From JAAYPI01 sp963668615 (lineage in GTDB: Bacteria; Bacteroidota; Bacteroidia; Bacteroidales; Paludibacteraceae), in NCBI GenBank assembly GCA_963668615.2, contig CAXXCL010000003.1, positions 682,001 to 746,000 of the forward strand: DNA of 64,000 nt, given 5' to 3'. The notes beneath the pieces were generated by a model. The model was not told where the DNA came from and searched no databases. It was given only the letters and a program-made list of their open reading frames with translations. The stretch's first letter is position 1. The number at the start of each line of letters is the position of its first letter. Positions 27,662 through 39,942 of the stretch are shown here, in pieces. A program made the translations under genes and the position numbers.

Positions 27662-29083
27662 ATGCAAGAACTCATAAAACTCTTTGAAGAAACCACTCAA
27701 AGCAAGGTTATCTCTATTAATGCATTACCGACTTCTGGGTCAAACCGAAAATATTATCGAATTCTTGGTGAAAAAGAGACTCTTATCGGAGCTTATGGCG
27801 AAGTTATAGAGGAAAACAAAGCATTCATAACCCTTTCCAATCATTTTGCAAAACAAGGCATAAATGTAGCCGAACTTGTATCAGTTTCAGAAGACGGTCA
27901 CTATTATTTACAAGAAGATTTAGGTGAAATATGTCTGTTCGATTTTATTAAACAAGGAAGAGAAACTGGTACTTTTTCAGCGGACGAAAAAACAATGCTG
28001 AAAAAGACCTTTACGCAACTTCCTAAAATACAATTCGAAGGAGCAAAGAATCTCGATTTTTCTATTTGTTTCCCCCAAGCTGAATTTAATAACAGAACCA
28101 TTTTCTGGGATTTGAATTATTTCAAATACAACTTTTTAAAACCTTCAGGAATAGAGTTTAATGAGGAAATTTTAGAAAATGAATTTGAAGTATTTGCTAA
28201 AACGCTTTTACAAGAAAAGACCAACACTTTTTTATACCGCGATTTCCAGTCAAGGAATATCATAATTAAAAACGGAGAGCCTTATTTTATAGACTTCCAA
28301 GGAGGTCGAAAAGGTCCGATTTACTACGATGTAGCATCATTTTTATACCAAGCCAAAGCCAATCTGTCCGAAGAAATAAGAGAAGATCTACTATCTGAAT
28401 ATTTGCATTCTCTAAGAACATATGCAACCGTTGATGAAATTAAATTTCGCACTCAACTAGTCAATTTTGTGCTTTTCAGAAATTTGCAAGTCCTTGGTGC
28501 ATACGGGTTTAGAGGACTTATTGAGAGAAAAGCTCATTTCATGCAAAGTATTCCTTTTGCCATAGAAAACTTAAAAAAGCTACTTCAAAAGCACACATTT
28601 GAAAGATTACCTTATCTGACAGAAATTTTGGAACAGTTGGTGCAAAAATATCCAAAACAAATACTTCTTGAGAAAAAAGATTCTCTAACTGTTCGCGTGT
28701 ATAGTTTCTCTTACAAAAAAGGTATTCCGGAGGATTTCTCGGGCAATGGAGGCGGATACGTTTTCGATTGCAGAGCAATACATAATCCGGGAAAATATGA
28801 GGAATACAAAAGATTAACGGGGCTGGACAAAGAGGTGAAAGACTTCTTGGAGAAAGATGGTGAAATTTTACAATTTTTAGAACATGTGTATGCCTTGGCT
28901 AATACTTCCGTTAGCCGATACAAAAAAAGAGGATTTACGGATTTAATGTTTTCGTTCGGTTGTACAGGCGGACAACATCGTTCGGTCTACGCAGCACAAC
29001 ATTTAGCTGAATATCTAGCAAAAAAACACAACGTAACAGTTGTATTAACACATCAAGAACAAGGTAAAATCATTTTTTTATGA
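27662..29083 (+). CDS. AmgK-like sugar kinase fused to a RapZ C-terminal domain
   Basis: This 473-residue two-domain protein has an aminoglycoside-phosphotransferase-fold kinase at about residues 1-340. Its catalytic loop is YRDFQSRNI (Asp base, Asn metal ligand) and its metal-binding motif is FIDFQGGRKGPIYYDVASF. The DFQ signature and context match AmgK, the anomeric MurNAc/GlcNAc kinase of cell-wall recycling. Residues ~345-473 match the C-terminal domain of RapZ, with VYSFSYKKGIPED, VFDCRAIHNPGK, LTGLDKEVKDFL and the signature SFGCTGGQHRSVYAAQ. In E. coli that domain senses glucosamine-6-phosphate and binds the sRNA GlmZ. The RapZ N-terminal P-loop domain is absent. The last 4 bases overlap the MurU-like gene. 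The fusion function is inferred. Confidence 0.87.
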   Translation: MQELIKLFEETTQSKVISINALPTSGSNRKYYRILGEKETLIGAYGEVIEENKAFITLSNHFAKQGINVAELVSVSEDGHYYLQEDLGEICLFDFIKQGRETGTFSADEKTMLKKTFTQLPKIQFEGAKNLDFSICFPQAEFNNRTIFWDLNYFKYNFLKPSGIEFNEEILENEFEVFAKTLLQEKTNTFLYRDFQSRNIIIKNGEPYFIDFQGGRKGPIYYDVASFLYQAKANLSEEIREDLLSEYLHSLRTYATVDEIKFRTQLVNFVLFRNLQVLGAYGFRGLIERKAHFMQSIPFAIENLKKLLQKHTFERLPYLTEILEQLVQKYPKQILLEKKDSLTVRVYSFSYKKGIPEDFSGNGGGYVFDCRAIHNPGKYEEYKRLTGLDKEVKDFLEKDGEILQFLEHVYALANTSVSRYKKRGFTDLMFSFGCTGGQHRSVYAAQHLAEYLAKKHNVTVVLTHQEQGKIIFL

Positions 29084-29823
29084 AAGCTATGATTTTTGCA
29101 GCAGGTTTAGGAACTCGTCTTAAACCTATTACCGATAGTATTCCAAAAGCACTAGTGCCTATTGCAGGAAAAACCCTCCTTGAACATATTATTCTAAAGC
29201 TGAAAAAAGAAGGTTTTGACGATATCATTATCAATATTCATCATTTTGGAGAACAAATTATCGACTTTCTAAAAACTAATAATAATTTTGGTATTAACAT
29301 CGCCATTTCTGATGAACGAGAAATGTTATTGGAAACAGGTGGAGGAATAAAAAAAGCTGAATGGTTTTTTCAAGATGAGCCTTTTCTAATTCACAACGTA
29401 GATGTTTTATCGAACACGAACCTGCGTGATATCTATAATTTTCACATTCAAGCAAATGCGGCAGCCTCTTTATTAGTAAGCCAAAGAGAAACTTCTCGTT
29501 ATTTGCTTTTCGACGAAAACTCGAATTTAAAAGCGTGGATAAATAAACAAACAAAAGAAGTAAAAACTCCTTTTAAGAATATCTCTCTTGAAACACTTTC
29601 TCCATTGGCCTTTAGTGGAATACATGTATTTTCCCCAAAACTATTTCCATATATGGATTCTTTTGGAGATAAATTCTCCATCATTGATTTTTACCTGTCC
29701 GTTTGCGAATATTCTACCATCAAGGCTTTTGTTCCACAGAACCTTAAAATGATTGATGTCGGAAAGCTAAACAGCCTACAAGATGCTGAGGATTTGATAA
29801 AAGAAACTCATAATTTTGTGTAA
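29080..29823 (+). CDS. murU: Sugar-1-phosphate nucleotidyltransferase, MurU-like
   Basis: This 247-residue nucleotidyltransferase starts MKAMIFAAGLGTRLKPITDS (nucleotide loop) followed by PKALVPIAGKTLLEHI. ETGGGIKKAEWFF and the Asp in HNVDVLSNTN supply sugar and metal contacts. Length and motifs match MurU, which makes UDP-MurNAc from MurNAc-1-phosphate. Direct overlap (4 bases) with an AmgK-like kinase reproduces the AmgK-MurU salvage pair of pseudomonads. That route bypasses de novo UDP-MurNAc synthesis and the fosfomycin target MurA. A glucose- or mannose-1-phosphate role cannot be excluded from sequence alone. Confidence 0.85.
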   Translation: MKAMIFAAGLGTRLKPITDSIPKALVPIAGKTLLEHIILKLKKEGFDDIIINIHHFGEQIIDFLKTNNNFGINIAISDEREMLLETGGGIKKAEWFFQDEPFLIHNVDVLSNTNLRDIYNFHIQANAAASLLVSQRETSRYLLFDENSNLKAWINKQTKEVKTPFKNISLETLSPLAFSGIHVFSPKLFPYMDSFGDKFSIIDFYLSVCEYSTIKAFVPQNLKMIDVGKLNSLQDAEDLIKETHNFV

Positions 29824-29998
29824 GCTAAACTATCAGGTTTTAAATTAAATACCTTTTCAATAATTTAAAAACAAATATTTCTTAAAGAGACATTGTTCTT
29901 CTGGAATTTTATGATTATGTGAGTCTATGCGAACTTGATTTATTTAAAAATAAAATCCTTTTGGAGATATTCAATTCAATCAACTGTTTTGTATGAAA

Positions 29999-30871
29999 TC
30001 ATATTTTTTTCTTTCTCCCAAAATGAATATTTTGAAACCAAAATACGTATAGTAAAAATAGCCCAAACACTATCACATAAAAGAAATAATTAGAAAGATC
30101 GTGTACTTCCACTGACAAACTATAATTGCCATTATTTTTATACACATAAACCAATAATAATGCAATACGAAGGGCATTCATTAATATAATAACAAGTATG
30201 CCAGCAAGCATATAAAGAATTTTATTGATCCAATTACTCTTTATTATAAAAATTAGGAAGATAAACGTGGCAATCAATCCCATTCCTAAACAAGAATGAC
30301 CGACAGCAACCCAGTTTCTTTCTATAAAAATATATCGGCCAACAGAATAAGAGGCATAACCTATTCCATGTAAAATAAAATTAGATAAATATAAAATCAT
30401 GTTCATTAGTTGATCTTCTATGAAATGTTGACGCTCATAAACAGCATCGATAGAAAATCTTCCAACAGAAAGAAAAAAAATAATAAAAACAGAAAGAAAA
30501 AAACATAGTGTTAGGACAGAGCAATCTCCTCTATATCTTTTAGGAAGAAAAATTGGGAAAAGAAAAGCAAGAAGAAAAAGTTTTAATCGCAAACGAGGAA
30601 GTATATTCTGAATAAATCCACCGTCTACAATTAATTGATCTGAAGATGCATAATAGTGGGCTTTATGCCCAAAGCAATTTAACAATTCAGCACTTGCATT
30701 TCCTAAAATGTTAGCATACCACCTTCCAAAAATCTTGTAAAAATTAGTTTCGAGAATATATTGCCTTGTTATGAAATAACAAAGAAAAAAACAAAGTCCA
30801 AGGAAAAAAAATAAAAGAAGATACCTTTTATTTAGGAAAGGGGTTATTTTAGCTCTTAAACTTGGTTTCAC
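29999..30871 (-). CDS. Exosortase/archaeosortase-family membrane protease-transpeptidase
   Basis: This 290-residue polytopic membrane protein has about eight hydrophobic segments. The catalytic residues expected for exosortases are all visible: Cys194 in VGHSCLGMGLI, Arg235 in IILMNALRIALLLVY and His257 in EVHDLSNYFFYVIVF. Family members cut and transfer C-terminally tagged proteins carrying a short motif, a helix and a basic tail. It is a lone gene, transcribed toward the MurU gene, with a -7 element (minus-strand TAGTTTTG, 30901-30908) just upstream. No polysaccharide cluster is adjacent. The 67-residue PID-CTERM-like protein in this window is a candidate substrate. The subfamily is not determined. 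Confidence 0.87.
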   Translation of the reverse strand: MKPSLRAKITPFLNKRYLLLFFFLGLCFFLCYFITRQYILETNFYKIFGRWYANILGNASAELLNCFGHKAHYYASSDQLIVDGGFIQNILPRLRLKLFLLAFLFPIFLPKRYRGDCSVLTLCFFLSVFIIFFLSVGRFSIDAVYERQHFIEDQLMNMILYLSNFILHGIGYASYSVGRYIFIERNWVAVGHSCLGMGLIATFIFLIFIIKSNWINKILYMLAGILVIILMNALRIALLLVYVYKNNGNYSLSVEVHDLSNYFFYVIVFGLFLLYVFWFQNIHFGRKKKI

Positions 30872-31083
30872 TATATTTTCATGTTGAATAAAGTCCGTGG
30901 CAAAACTAATTGAATTTCTCTTCTTTAGAAAATATTATCTAATATTTCTACATTTTTTCTCAAAGACAAAACTCCCTTAGTAGAACCTAGAACATAACAG
31001 CGTTACTTTTCTTTCTTTGCTTTACTGGAATAAGATCTAAACAAATAGCATTAAATTAGAGAAATGCGATAACGAAAAAAATA

Positions 31084-31121
31084 AAGGGAGAGTATCTTCA
31101 TTTAAGAAAATACTCTCCCTT
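31084..31121 (-). terminator. Terminator of the rRNA operon
   Basis: AAGGGAGAGTA at 31084-31094 pairs with TACTCTCCCTT at 31111-31121. Read on the minus strand the hairpin follows the 5S gene and is trailed by a T-rich tract, as expected for the end of the rrn transcript. Confidence 0.85.
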
Positions 31122-31125
31122 CGAA

Positions 31126-31236
<111 letters not shown>

Positions 31237-31339
31237 AATAGTTCACTGATATTATTGCTAATACTCAGTCTCTAATGACGTTAACAAAATAGACAACCTT
31301 AGAAAAAAGAATCAAAAAACACTATACTTCGCGTTGTTT

Positions 31340-34231
<2,892 letters not shown>

Positions 34232-34310
34232 TATAACCTCGTTATATTTTCCTAAAAAAATATGACGCTGTATAGTGTCTTCTTTTCTCTTTTCTTTTAA
34301 TTGTCCATTT

Positions 34311-34324
34311 TGTCAAAGATCTCT
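34311..34324 (-). promoter_or_regulatory. boxA-like antitermination site in the 16S-23S spacer
   Basis: The minus strand reads AGAGATCTTTGACA, close to the boxA consensus (TGCTCTTTGACA-like) bound by NusB-S10. The same 14 bases recur in the 16S leader at 36488-36501. One boxA in the leader and one in the spacer is the arrangement of enterobacterial rrn operons. Confidence 0.65.
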
Positions 34325-34491
34325 TTCTTTTAACTTCCTGAAAAAGCATTCAAAAAACACCTCCTCATTCTGTCAGAATCGTATAATTATACCAATACAT
34401 TTAATGATATAAAAATATCTTCCTTTTTAACTCTCCTCCCCTTATCCCCCTATCCAATTAAACCCTCCAGCTTAATTCTTCTTTTTTCATG

Positions 34492-34565
34492 TGGAGAATA
34501 ACGGATTCGAACCGTTGACCCTCTGCGTGCAAGGCAGATGCTCTAGCCAGCTGAGCTAATCCCCC
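34492..34565 (-). tRNA. tRNA-Ala(TGC)
   Basis: A 74-base cloverleaf on the minus strand: acceptor GGGGGAT/ATTCTCC, D-arm TAGCTCAGCTGGCTAGAGCA, anticodon loop TTGCACG (anticodon TGC) and T-arm GGTTCGAATCC. The 3' CCA is not encoded. It lies in the 16S-23S spacer downstream of tRNA-Ile. Confidence 0.96.
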
Positions 34566-34598
34566 GGTTTGCTTTATTATAAACCTATATCTTTCTTG

Positions 34599-34672
34599 TA
34601 GTCCCAGGCAGAGTTGAACTGCCGACCTCTACATTATCAGTGTAGCGCTCTAACCAACTGAGCTATAGGACT
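34599..34672 (-). tRNA. tRNA-Ile(GAT)
   Basis: A 74-base cloverleaf on the minus strand: acceptor AGTCCTA/TGGGACT, D-arm TAGCTCAGTTGGTTAGAGC, anticodon loop CTGATAA (anticodon GAT) and T-arm AGTTCAACTCT. It is the first tRNA after 16S, the usual Ile-Ala spacer order. Confidence 0.96.
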
Positions 34673-34817
34673 GCATATAATATTCTTAAAATTCTGCAGC
34701 TATTACCTCAACCGTGGCTCAACCACACTTCCGATATTACTATGCTTTACAAATTTAAACAACAGAAACAAACAAAAAACGAAAAAAAACAGCCACCTGT
34801 AAAAGGTCAACAGCTCC

Positions 34818-36348
<1,531 letters not shown>

Positions 36349-36487
36349 TATATATTTCTATTTCTTATTTTTCCTGTTTCTGCTCATTGACCTTTTTTTA
36401 AATATCACTACCTATTTGCATAGATAGCAATGATACTTTTTGACGGTTGCTATTTTTTACCTTTTTTGTTGTTTCTATCATTCAATC

Positions 36488-36501
36488 TGTCAAAGATCTC
36501 T
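36488..36501 (-). promoter_or_regulatory. boxA-like antitermination site in the 16S leader
   Basis: The minus strand reads AGAGATCTTTGACA, the same 14 bases found in the 16S-23S spacer. It lies about 140 bases upstream of mature 16S and downstream of both candidate promoters, so it would be transcribed. Confidence 0.65.
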
Positions 36502-36586
36502 CTTTTGTGCTCCAATCATCACACCCCTGTGATAACCAAACTTCCTCCCCGCTCTCCAATCCTTTATCTCAAACCGAAACGGGCTA

Positions 36587-36618
36587 CAAAGATAATACTT
36601 ATTCTTCTTCCAATCCAA
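36587..36618 (-). promoter_or_regulatory. rrn promoter, proximal copy
   Basis: On the minus strand TTG (36616-36618) is followed after 21 bases by TATCTTTG (36587-36594). A-rich sequence precedes the TTG like an UP element. The layout is repeated about 111 bases further upstream. Confidence 0.78.
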
Positions 36619-36697
36619 ACTTTTTTCAAAGTTTTTTTAATCTTTTTTCGCCAACTCCCTCCTTAACTCACCTATCGCTATCCCCTGAAAGCGGCTG

Positions 36698-36730
36698 CAA
36701 AGATAAACCTTTTATTTCCCATCCTCCAAA
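36698..36730 (-). promoter_or_regulatory. rrn promoter, distal copy
   Basis: On the minus strand TTG (36728-36730) is followed after 22 bases by TATCTTTG (36698-36705). The surrounding blocks, AAAAAAGTTTGGA and TTATCTTTG, match the proximal copy, so the two are tandem rRNA promoters. Confidence 0.78.
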
Positions 36731-36826
36731 CTTTTTTACCCCTTTTTTTATCCCATATCAAAGATTATTCCTTAACTTTTTTAATATCAATTTATTATAA
36801 CTGAAAAAAATGACTTTAATAAAGGA

Positions 36827-36856
36827 TTGTGCAGTTAAATGTTTTTTTTACCTTTG
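36827..36856 (+). promoter_or_regulatory. Promoter of the S41 protease gene
   Basis: TTG at 36827-36829 and TACCTTTG at 36849-36856 are 19 bases apart. An in-frame GTG at 36829 overlaps this promoter, so it cannot be the start codon of the following gene. Confidence 0.78.
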
Positions 36857-36882
36857 TTGCTATATGTTTATCTATACTAAAA

Positions 36883-38466
36883 ATGAAAAAAACTACCCTA
36901 TTCATACTATCTTTTCTTTTTTGCTTAGGAGGTTTTTCACAATATCTTGACCAATTTCAACTACAGAAACTGGGATTCTCGTTAAGTGCTATATCGAAAT
37001 TTTATGTAGATTCGGTTAATCAGGGTAAATTGACTGAGTACGCTATTGAAGGCATGTTGGAAAAACTAGATCCTCATTCCTCTTATTTATCTCCTGCGGA
37101 AGTAAAATCGGCAAATGAATCTTTGCAAGGGAGCTTTGAGGGAATTGGTATTTCTTTTAATATGGTTGACGATACAGTGATGGTTATACAATCTATAACA
37201 GGAGGACCTGCCGAGAAACTGGGAATTTTACCGGGAGATAAAATCATTTACGTGAATGACTCTCTAATTGCTGGAGTAAAAATGGAAACTTCGGATATTA
37301 CAAAGCGTTTAAAAGGGAAAAAAGGAACAAAAGTGAAAGTAAAAATACTACGAGATAAGAGACTTATTCCCTTTTCTATAGTAAGAGAGAAGATTCCCAT
37401 ATACAGCGTGGATGCAAGATATATGATTGCACCAGGAATAGGATATGTAAAAGTAAACCGTTTTGCGTCGAGCACACATCAAGAAGTTATGGAGGCGATA
37501 AGTGCCCTGAAGAAAAAAGGAATGAAAAGTTTAATCATTGATTTACAGGAAAATGGAGGAGGTTATTTACAAAGTGCAATAGAATTGGCAGATGAATTTT
37601 TGGACAGTCAAAAACTGATTTTGTATACAGAAGGAGCAAATCAGCCAAAAGAGCTATTTACTTGCCAAAAGAGCGGAGATTTTGAGACAGGCAAACTTGT
37701 CTTTTTAGTAGATGAATATTCTGCCTCAGCAAGTGAAATCTTGTCAGGTGCTATACAAGATTGGGATAGAGGATTAATAATTGGGAGAAGAACCTTCGGG
37801 AAAGGATTAGTACAAAGACCATTGCCTCTACCAGACGGTTCAGAAATCAGACTAACAGTTGCACGATATTATACACCTTCAGGAAGATGTATACAACGAC
37901 CTTATAAAGAAGGTAAGAGCAAATATGAAGAGAATATATTAGACAGGTATAAGCATGGAGAATTTGTTTCGTTAGACAGTATATCCTTTCCAGATTCTTT
38001 ACGATATAAAACATTAGTTTCTGAAAGAACCGTATATGGTGGAGGCGGAATTATGCCTGACATATTTGTTCCCGCTGACACGACCAGGTATTCAAAATTA
38101 CATAGGGAACTGATAAACAACGGAATCATTAACAAAATATGTTTATCTTATGTTGACAAGAACAGGAAAGCTATTCTGTCGAAATACCCTTCCTTTGAAA
38201 TTTACGATAAATCTTTTGACGATTCGGGTATATTTACTCAGGTAAAAGAGGAAGCAGATGCAAAAAAAATAAATTTTGCCAAAGAAGAGTGGATAAAAGC
38301 AATGCCATTGCTGAGAGTTCAACTAAAAGCGTTAATTGCAAGGGACATCTGGGATACGAATGAGTATTTTGAAGTTATTAATACAAAAAATGATTTTGTA
38401 AAAAAAGCTTTGGAAATTCTACAAGACGATGAACAGTACAACAAGTTATTAAAAAACGAACAATAA
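36883..38466 (+). CDS. S41-family C-terminal processing protease (CtpA-like)
   Basis: This 527-residue periplasmic serine protease has a signal peptide (MKKTTLFILSFLFCLGGFSQ), an N-terminal helical region, and a PDZ domain around residues 85-165 (GIGISFNMVDDTVMVIQSI ... PAEKLGILPGDKIIYVNDS). The tail-specific protease domain carries the catalytic serine in DEYSASASEILSGAIQDW and the lysine in GRRTFGKGLVQRPLPLPDGS. Such enzymes trim or degrade envelope proteins by their C-termini. ATG 36883 is chosen because a promoter overlies the longer frame. The serine acetyltransferase gene starts 8 bases after the stop, so the two are probably co-transcribed. Confidence 0.93.
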   Translation: MKKTTLFILSFLFCLGGFSQYLDQFQLQKLGFSLSAISKFYVDSVNQGKLTEYAIEGMLEKLDPHSSYLSPAEVKSANESLQGSFEGIGISFNMVDDTVMVIQSITGGPAEKLGILPGDKIIYVNDSLIAGVKMETSDITKRLKGKKGTKVKVKILRDKRLIPFSIVREKIPIYSVDARYMIAPGIGYVKVNRFASSTHQEVMEAISALKKKGMKSLIIDLQENGGGYLQSAIELADEFLDSQKLILYTEGANQPKELFTCQKSGDFETGKLVFLVDEYSASASEILSGAIQDWDRGLIIGRRTFGKGLVQRPLPLPDGSEIRLTVARYYTPSGRCIQRPYKEGKSKYEENILDRYKHGEFVSLDSISFPDSLRYKTLVSERTVYGGGGIMPDIFVPADTTRYSKLHRELINNGIINKICLSYVDKNRKAILSKYPSFEIYDKSFDDSGIFTQVKEEADAKKINFAKEEWIKAMPLLRVQLKALIARDIWDTNEYFEVINTKNDFVKKALEILQDDEQYNKLLKNEQ

Positions 38467-38474
38467 TCTGTACC

Positions 38475-39356
38475 ATGAACAAAAATTATTCTTTAGAGAT
38501 AAAAGAAACTATAGAAAAACTTACCGGAGTAGACTCGGTCGAAAGCTTATTTCACCAAAACAGGGATGGAGAGCCATTTCCGTCAAGAAGTATTTTAAAA
38601 GAAATTGTAAGTATTACTCGTTCAGTCTTATTTCCCGGTTTTTTTGGCAATGATACGATTAACCGAGCAACTCTTCCATATCACATCGGGGTGAACACAG
38701 AACGAATTTTCAGTTTGCTTTGGGAGCAGATTTTTGCCGGTTTGTGTTTCGATTGTTCTTCAGAAAAACGCAATCTGACAGAAAGAAAAACCATTGCTAT
38801 GGATACTACTGTGGCTTTTATAAAAAAATTGCCTCAAATAAGGACTCAATTAGCAACAGACGTGGAAGCAACTTTTCGAATCGACCCAGCGGCAAAAAGT
38901 TATGGAGAAGTAATTCTTTCATATCCGGGATTGATGGCTATTTCGAATTATCGAATTGCACATGAACTACTTTTATTAAGGACACCTATCATTCCTAGAA
39001 TCATAACTGAAATGGCACATTCAGAAACAGGAATAGATATTCATCCGGGAGCTACTATTGGCGATTCGTTTGCGATTGACCACGGAACAGGTGTGGTTAT
39101 AGGAGAAACAACCATTATTGGTAAAAATGTTACAATTTATCAGGGAGTTACGTTGGGAGCAAAAAGTTTTCCTGTAGATGAAAATAATGTCCCCATAAAA
39201 GGAATTCCAAGACATCCCATTTTGAAAGACAATGTTGTGGTATATGCAGGAGCAACCATTTTAGGAAGAATAACGATCGGAGAAAATGCTGTTATTGGAG
39301 GAAATACTTGGATAACAGAAGATGTGGAAGATAATGGCAAAGTATTTATAAAATAA
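38475..39356 (+). CDS. cysE: Serine O-acetyltransferase
   Basis: This 293-residue enzyme acetylates serine with acetyl-CoA, the first step of cysteine synthesis. The C-terminal left-handed beta-helix of hexapeptide repeats is plain (DIHPGATIGDSFAIDHGTGV, VIGETTIIGKNVTIYQGVTL, IGENAVIGGNTWIT). The catalytic His/Asp lie in IDHGTG and HPGA. The N-terminal helical domain is longer than in E. coli CysE, like the EpsC-type enzymes. It ends at a strong bidirectional terminator. Confidence 0.93.
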   Translation: MNKNYSLEIKETIEKLTGVDSVESLFHQNRDGEPFPSRSILKEIVSITRSVLFPGFFGNDTINRATLPYHIGVNTERIFSLLWEQIFAGLCFDCSSEKRNLTERKTIAMDTTVAFIKKLPQIRTQLATDVEATFRIDPAAKSYGEVILSYPGLMAISNYRIAHELLLLRTPIIPRIITEMAHSETGIDIHPGATIGDSFAIDHGTGVVIGETTIIGKNVTIYQGVTLGAKSFPVDENNVPIKGIPRHPILKDNVVVYAGATILGRITIGENAVIGGNTWITEDVEDNGKVFIK

Positions 39357-39376
39357 GTTTTTCTATATTATTCTCC

Positions 39377-39403
39377 GAAAAGCATCTCTGCGAGATGCTT
39401 TTC
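39377..39403. terminator. Bidirectional terminator between cysE and guanine deaminase
   Basis: GAAAAGCATCTC at 39377-39388 pairs perfectly with GAGATGCTTTTC at 39392-39403 around a 3-base loop. The A-rich and T-rich stem ends serve both converging genes. Confidence 0.92.
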
Positions 39404-39415
39404 TTATTTCAATTA

Positions 39416-39886
39416 TTAGTAAGTTATTTTATCTGCTTTTTGTTTCCATTCAATAAAAGGCTTTTGACCTTCTTCCATGAGGAGTTCGGAGGTTCTCAGT
39501 TGCCTTTTATTTTCAGGCAAGTCTAATTCTTTGTATATAAATTCATCATCAAATCCAGCATCAGCAGCATCTTTTTTGGTAGCTGCAACATATACTTTAT
39601 CAATACGAGCCCAATAAATAGCGGAAAGGCACATGGGACAAGGTTCACAGCTTGCGTATATTTCGCAACCTGACAGATTGAATGTATTTAATTTTTTACA
39701 AGCCTGGCGAATGGCATTTACCTCAGCGTGAGCTGTCGGATCGTTAGTAGAAGTTACGCTATTGGCTGCTTGTGCAATAACTTCCCCATCTTTTACAATG
39801 ACCGCACCAAAAGGTCCTCCAAAATCTGTTCTGACATTCTCTTTTGCCAAATCAATGGCTAATTGCATATATTTATTCTTATCCAT
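39416..39886 (-). CDS. guaD: Guanine deaminase / CMP-dCMP deaminase-fold nucleoside deaminase
   Basis: This 156-residue zinc enzyme of the cytidine-deaminase fold has zinc ligands in PTAHAEVNAIRQAC (His, with the catalytic Glu) and SCEPCPMCLSAIYW (two Cys). The length and the C-terminal segment DAGFDDEFIYKELDLPENK match the B. subtilis GuaD type, which deaminates guanine to xanthine, rather than the tRNA adenosine deaminase TadA. The epimerase gene ends 56 bases upstream on the same strand, so it may be the tail of that transcript. Confidence 0.88.
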   Translation of the reverse strand: MDKNKYMQLAIDLAKENVRTDFGGPFGAVIVKDGEVIAQAANSVTSTNDPTAHAEVNAIRQACKKLNTFNLSGCEIYASCEPCPMCLSAIYWARIDKVYVAATKKDAADAGFDDEFIYKELDLPENKRQLRTSELLMEEGQKPFIEWKQKADKITY

Positions 39887-39942
39887 ATACTTGTGTTAAA
39901 GACTTAGTGTTTGGAATTTTATTTAACCTTGTTCCGTTATTT

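Noticed and set aside
36829..36882. Longer S41 protease start at GTG 36829
   Set aside because: It overlaps the promoter, and the true signal peptide begins at ATG 36883.
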